From an uncultured Candidatus Saccharibacteria bacterium (GTDB lineage: Bacteria > Patescibacteriota > Saccharimonadia > Saccharimonadales > Saccharimonadaceae): DNA of 6,067 bases. Shown one piece after another: positions 5,376-6,067 of this stretch (positions are counted from its first letter, which is position 1; every line of letters starts with the position of its first letter). Where the stretch lies: the NCBI GenBank assembly GCA_938030585.1, contig CALHIA010000096.1, positions 1 to 6,067 on the forward strand, given 5' to 3'. Below the pieces are notes generated by a model, which saw only the letters and a program-made list of their open reading frames with translations, was not told the origin of the DNA and did no database searches. A program made the position numbers and the translations under genes.

Positions 5376-6067
5376 ATGAAGAATTTGAATGAAAAAACTA
5401 GAACTGATGGCAAAAATCGCTCTATTGAAGGGGAGCTGATGTTGGAACTGACCGAAACCTTCGGGCGAATTTCGAATAGAAAGCATCAGAAAAATACTTT
5501 AATCGCATTAAATGTGATTCTTAAATCTTTTCTGAATGGTGACCTTTATGGTCGTGATATCGCCAAAATCTTATCGAAAGAACTTCTTTGGGAAAATTAC
5601 GACGAACTGACAAAACAGGGAATTTCCATTGACATTAATAAGCTGATGACGGTTTTTGGTCAGGAAGATTACTCGGATATTTATCATGGTTCAGAATTTG
5701 TTACCGAAAATGCCGCCTGGTTTATTCAGCGTGGTGCTTCACTTGATCTATTGCTTGGTCAATTTCTGATCAATGATGGTTGGAAGAATATCGAGAAATT
5801 AATTCAAGCGGGTGTACCGGTGGCGGATTTACTGAATAAGAAACGCATGCTTTTATATGTGGATGATTATTTTGATCTAACCGTGAGCCGTGTGGAAACT
5901 ATTATGAACTGGTTTCTGCGTCACGGCGCGACCAAGCTTCAAATTGGAGATTGGCTGAAATCCGAATTGAGTAGAAACGTTTCAGTTAAACTTCTTCGCG
6001 ACCACACGATTAATTGGGCGGAGTATGGTATTGATCCGTCCAGGGCGTATACTCTGCGTGGACTATG
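5376..6067 (+). CDS. Unrecognised, probably alpha-helical repeat protein, 5' part (runs off the window)
   Basis: The ATG at 5376 opens a frame with no stop to the window end, giving the first 230 residues; the C-terminus is missing. I do not recognise the family. The protein is soluble-looking, mostly amphipathic helix by composition, without a signal peptide, membrane segment or cysteine. Residues 1-40 are polar and basic. From about 75 onward a loose motif recurs: two hydrophobic or aromatic residues, two or three polar residues, G, a small or aliphatic residue, then a hydrophobic helix. Examples are LTKQGISIDI (about 78), WFIQRGASLD (115), KLIQAGVPVA (141), WFLRHGATKL (179) and NWAEYGIDPS (213), with the Gly at 82, 120, 146, 184 and 218. 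This resembles an ankyrin-like or other helical-repeat solenoid and suggests protein-protein binding, but no function can be assigned. It has its own consensus promoter, a structured leader and a strong Shine-Dalgarno, and is divergent from eno. The coding region is firm; the fold is inference. Confidence 0.85.
   Translation, partial: MKNLNEKTRTDGKNRSIEGELMLELTETFGRISNRKHQKNTLIALNVILKSFLNGDLYGRDIAKILSKELLWENYDELTKQGISIDINKLMTVFGQEDYSDIYHGSEFVTENAAWFIQRGASLDLLLGQFLINDGWKNIEKLIQAGVPVADLLNKKRMLLYVDDYFDLTVSRVETIMNWFLRHGATKLQIGDWLKSELSRNVSVKLLRDHTINWAEYGIDPSRAYTLRGL

Overview
The window looks like a chromosomal housekeeping segment from a deep-branching, reduced-genome bacterium, most likely Patescibacteria/CPR and plausibly Saccharibacteria (TM7). 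This placement is inferred from protein features, not from a search. The clues are a complete but divergent NAD+-dependent DNA ligase with no zinc-finger cysteines, an almost cysteine-free gene set (2 Cys in about 1,900 translated residues), tight gene packing, and unrecognised proteins next to core enzymes. The standard bacterial code is used: the htpX-like gene ends in tandem TGA TGA and the other complete genes end in TAA.

Layout. (1) Positions 1-3737, plus strand: a tightly packed run of three genes. These are the 3' part of an HtpX-like M48 zinc metalloprotease, a multi-pass membrane protein of unknown function (the ATG shares one base with the htpX stop), and ligA (3-bp gap). The run ends at a perfect 12-bp-stem terminator (3756-3786) that is symmetric enough to serve both strands. 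(2) Positions 3787-3884: the short 3' flank of the convergent enolase gene, containing a diverged direct duplication with a 42-bp repeat distance. (3) Positions 3885-5160, minus strand: eno, with all the usual catalytic residues. Its conserved N-terminus lies in a frame with no ATG, GTG or TTG. The only well-placed ATG (5158-5160) is one base out of frame and coincides with the start point predicted from an extended -10 promoter. (4) Positions 5161-5375: a divergent regulatory region. It holds the eno promoter with three AAAACTA repeats at exact 12-bp pitch, a good sigma70-type promoter for the rightward gene inside a 9-bp inverted repeat, a leader with small hairpins, and a strong Shine-Dalgarno. 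(5) Positions 5376-6067, plus strand: the first 230 codons of an unrecognised, probably alpha-helical repeat protein that runs off the window.

How the genes relate. LigA seals nicks in replication and repair. Enolase makes phosphoenolpyruvate in glycolysis. The HtpX-like protease would act in membrane-protein quality control. No shared pathway is evident: the left cluster looks like a packed transcription unit, while eno and the unknown gene form a divergent pair with separate promoters. I see no mobile element, CRISPR array, tRNA or rRNA, and no convincing new multi-gene system. The most unusual points are the frame break and possible leaderless start of eno, the cysteine-free LigA with altered NMN-binding residues, and the regulated-looking divergent promoters beside an unknown repeat protein.
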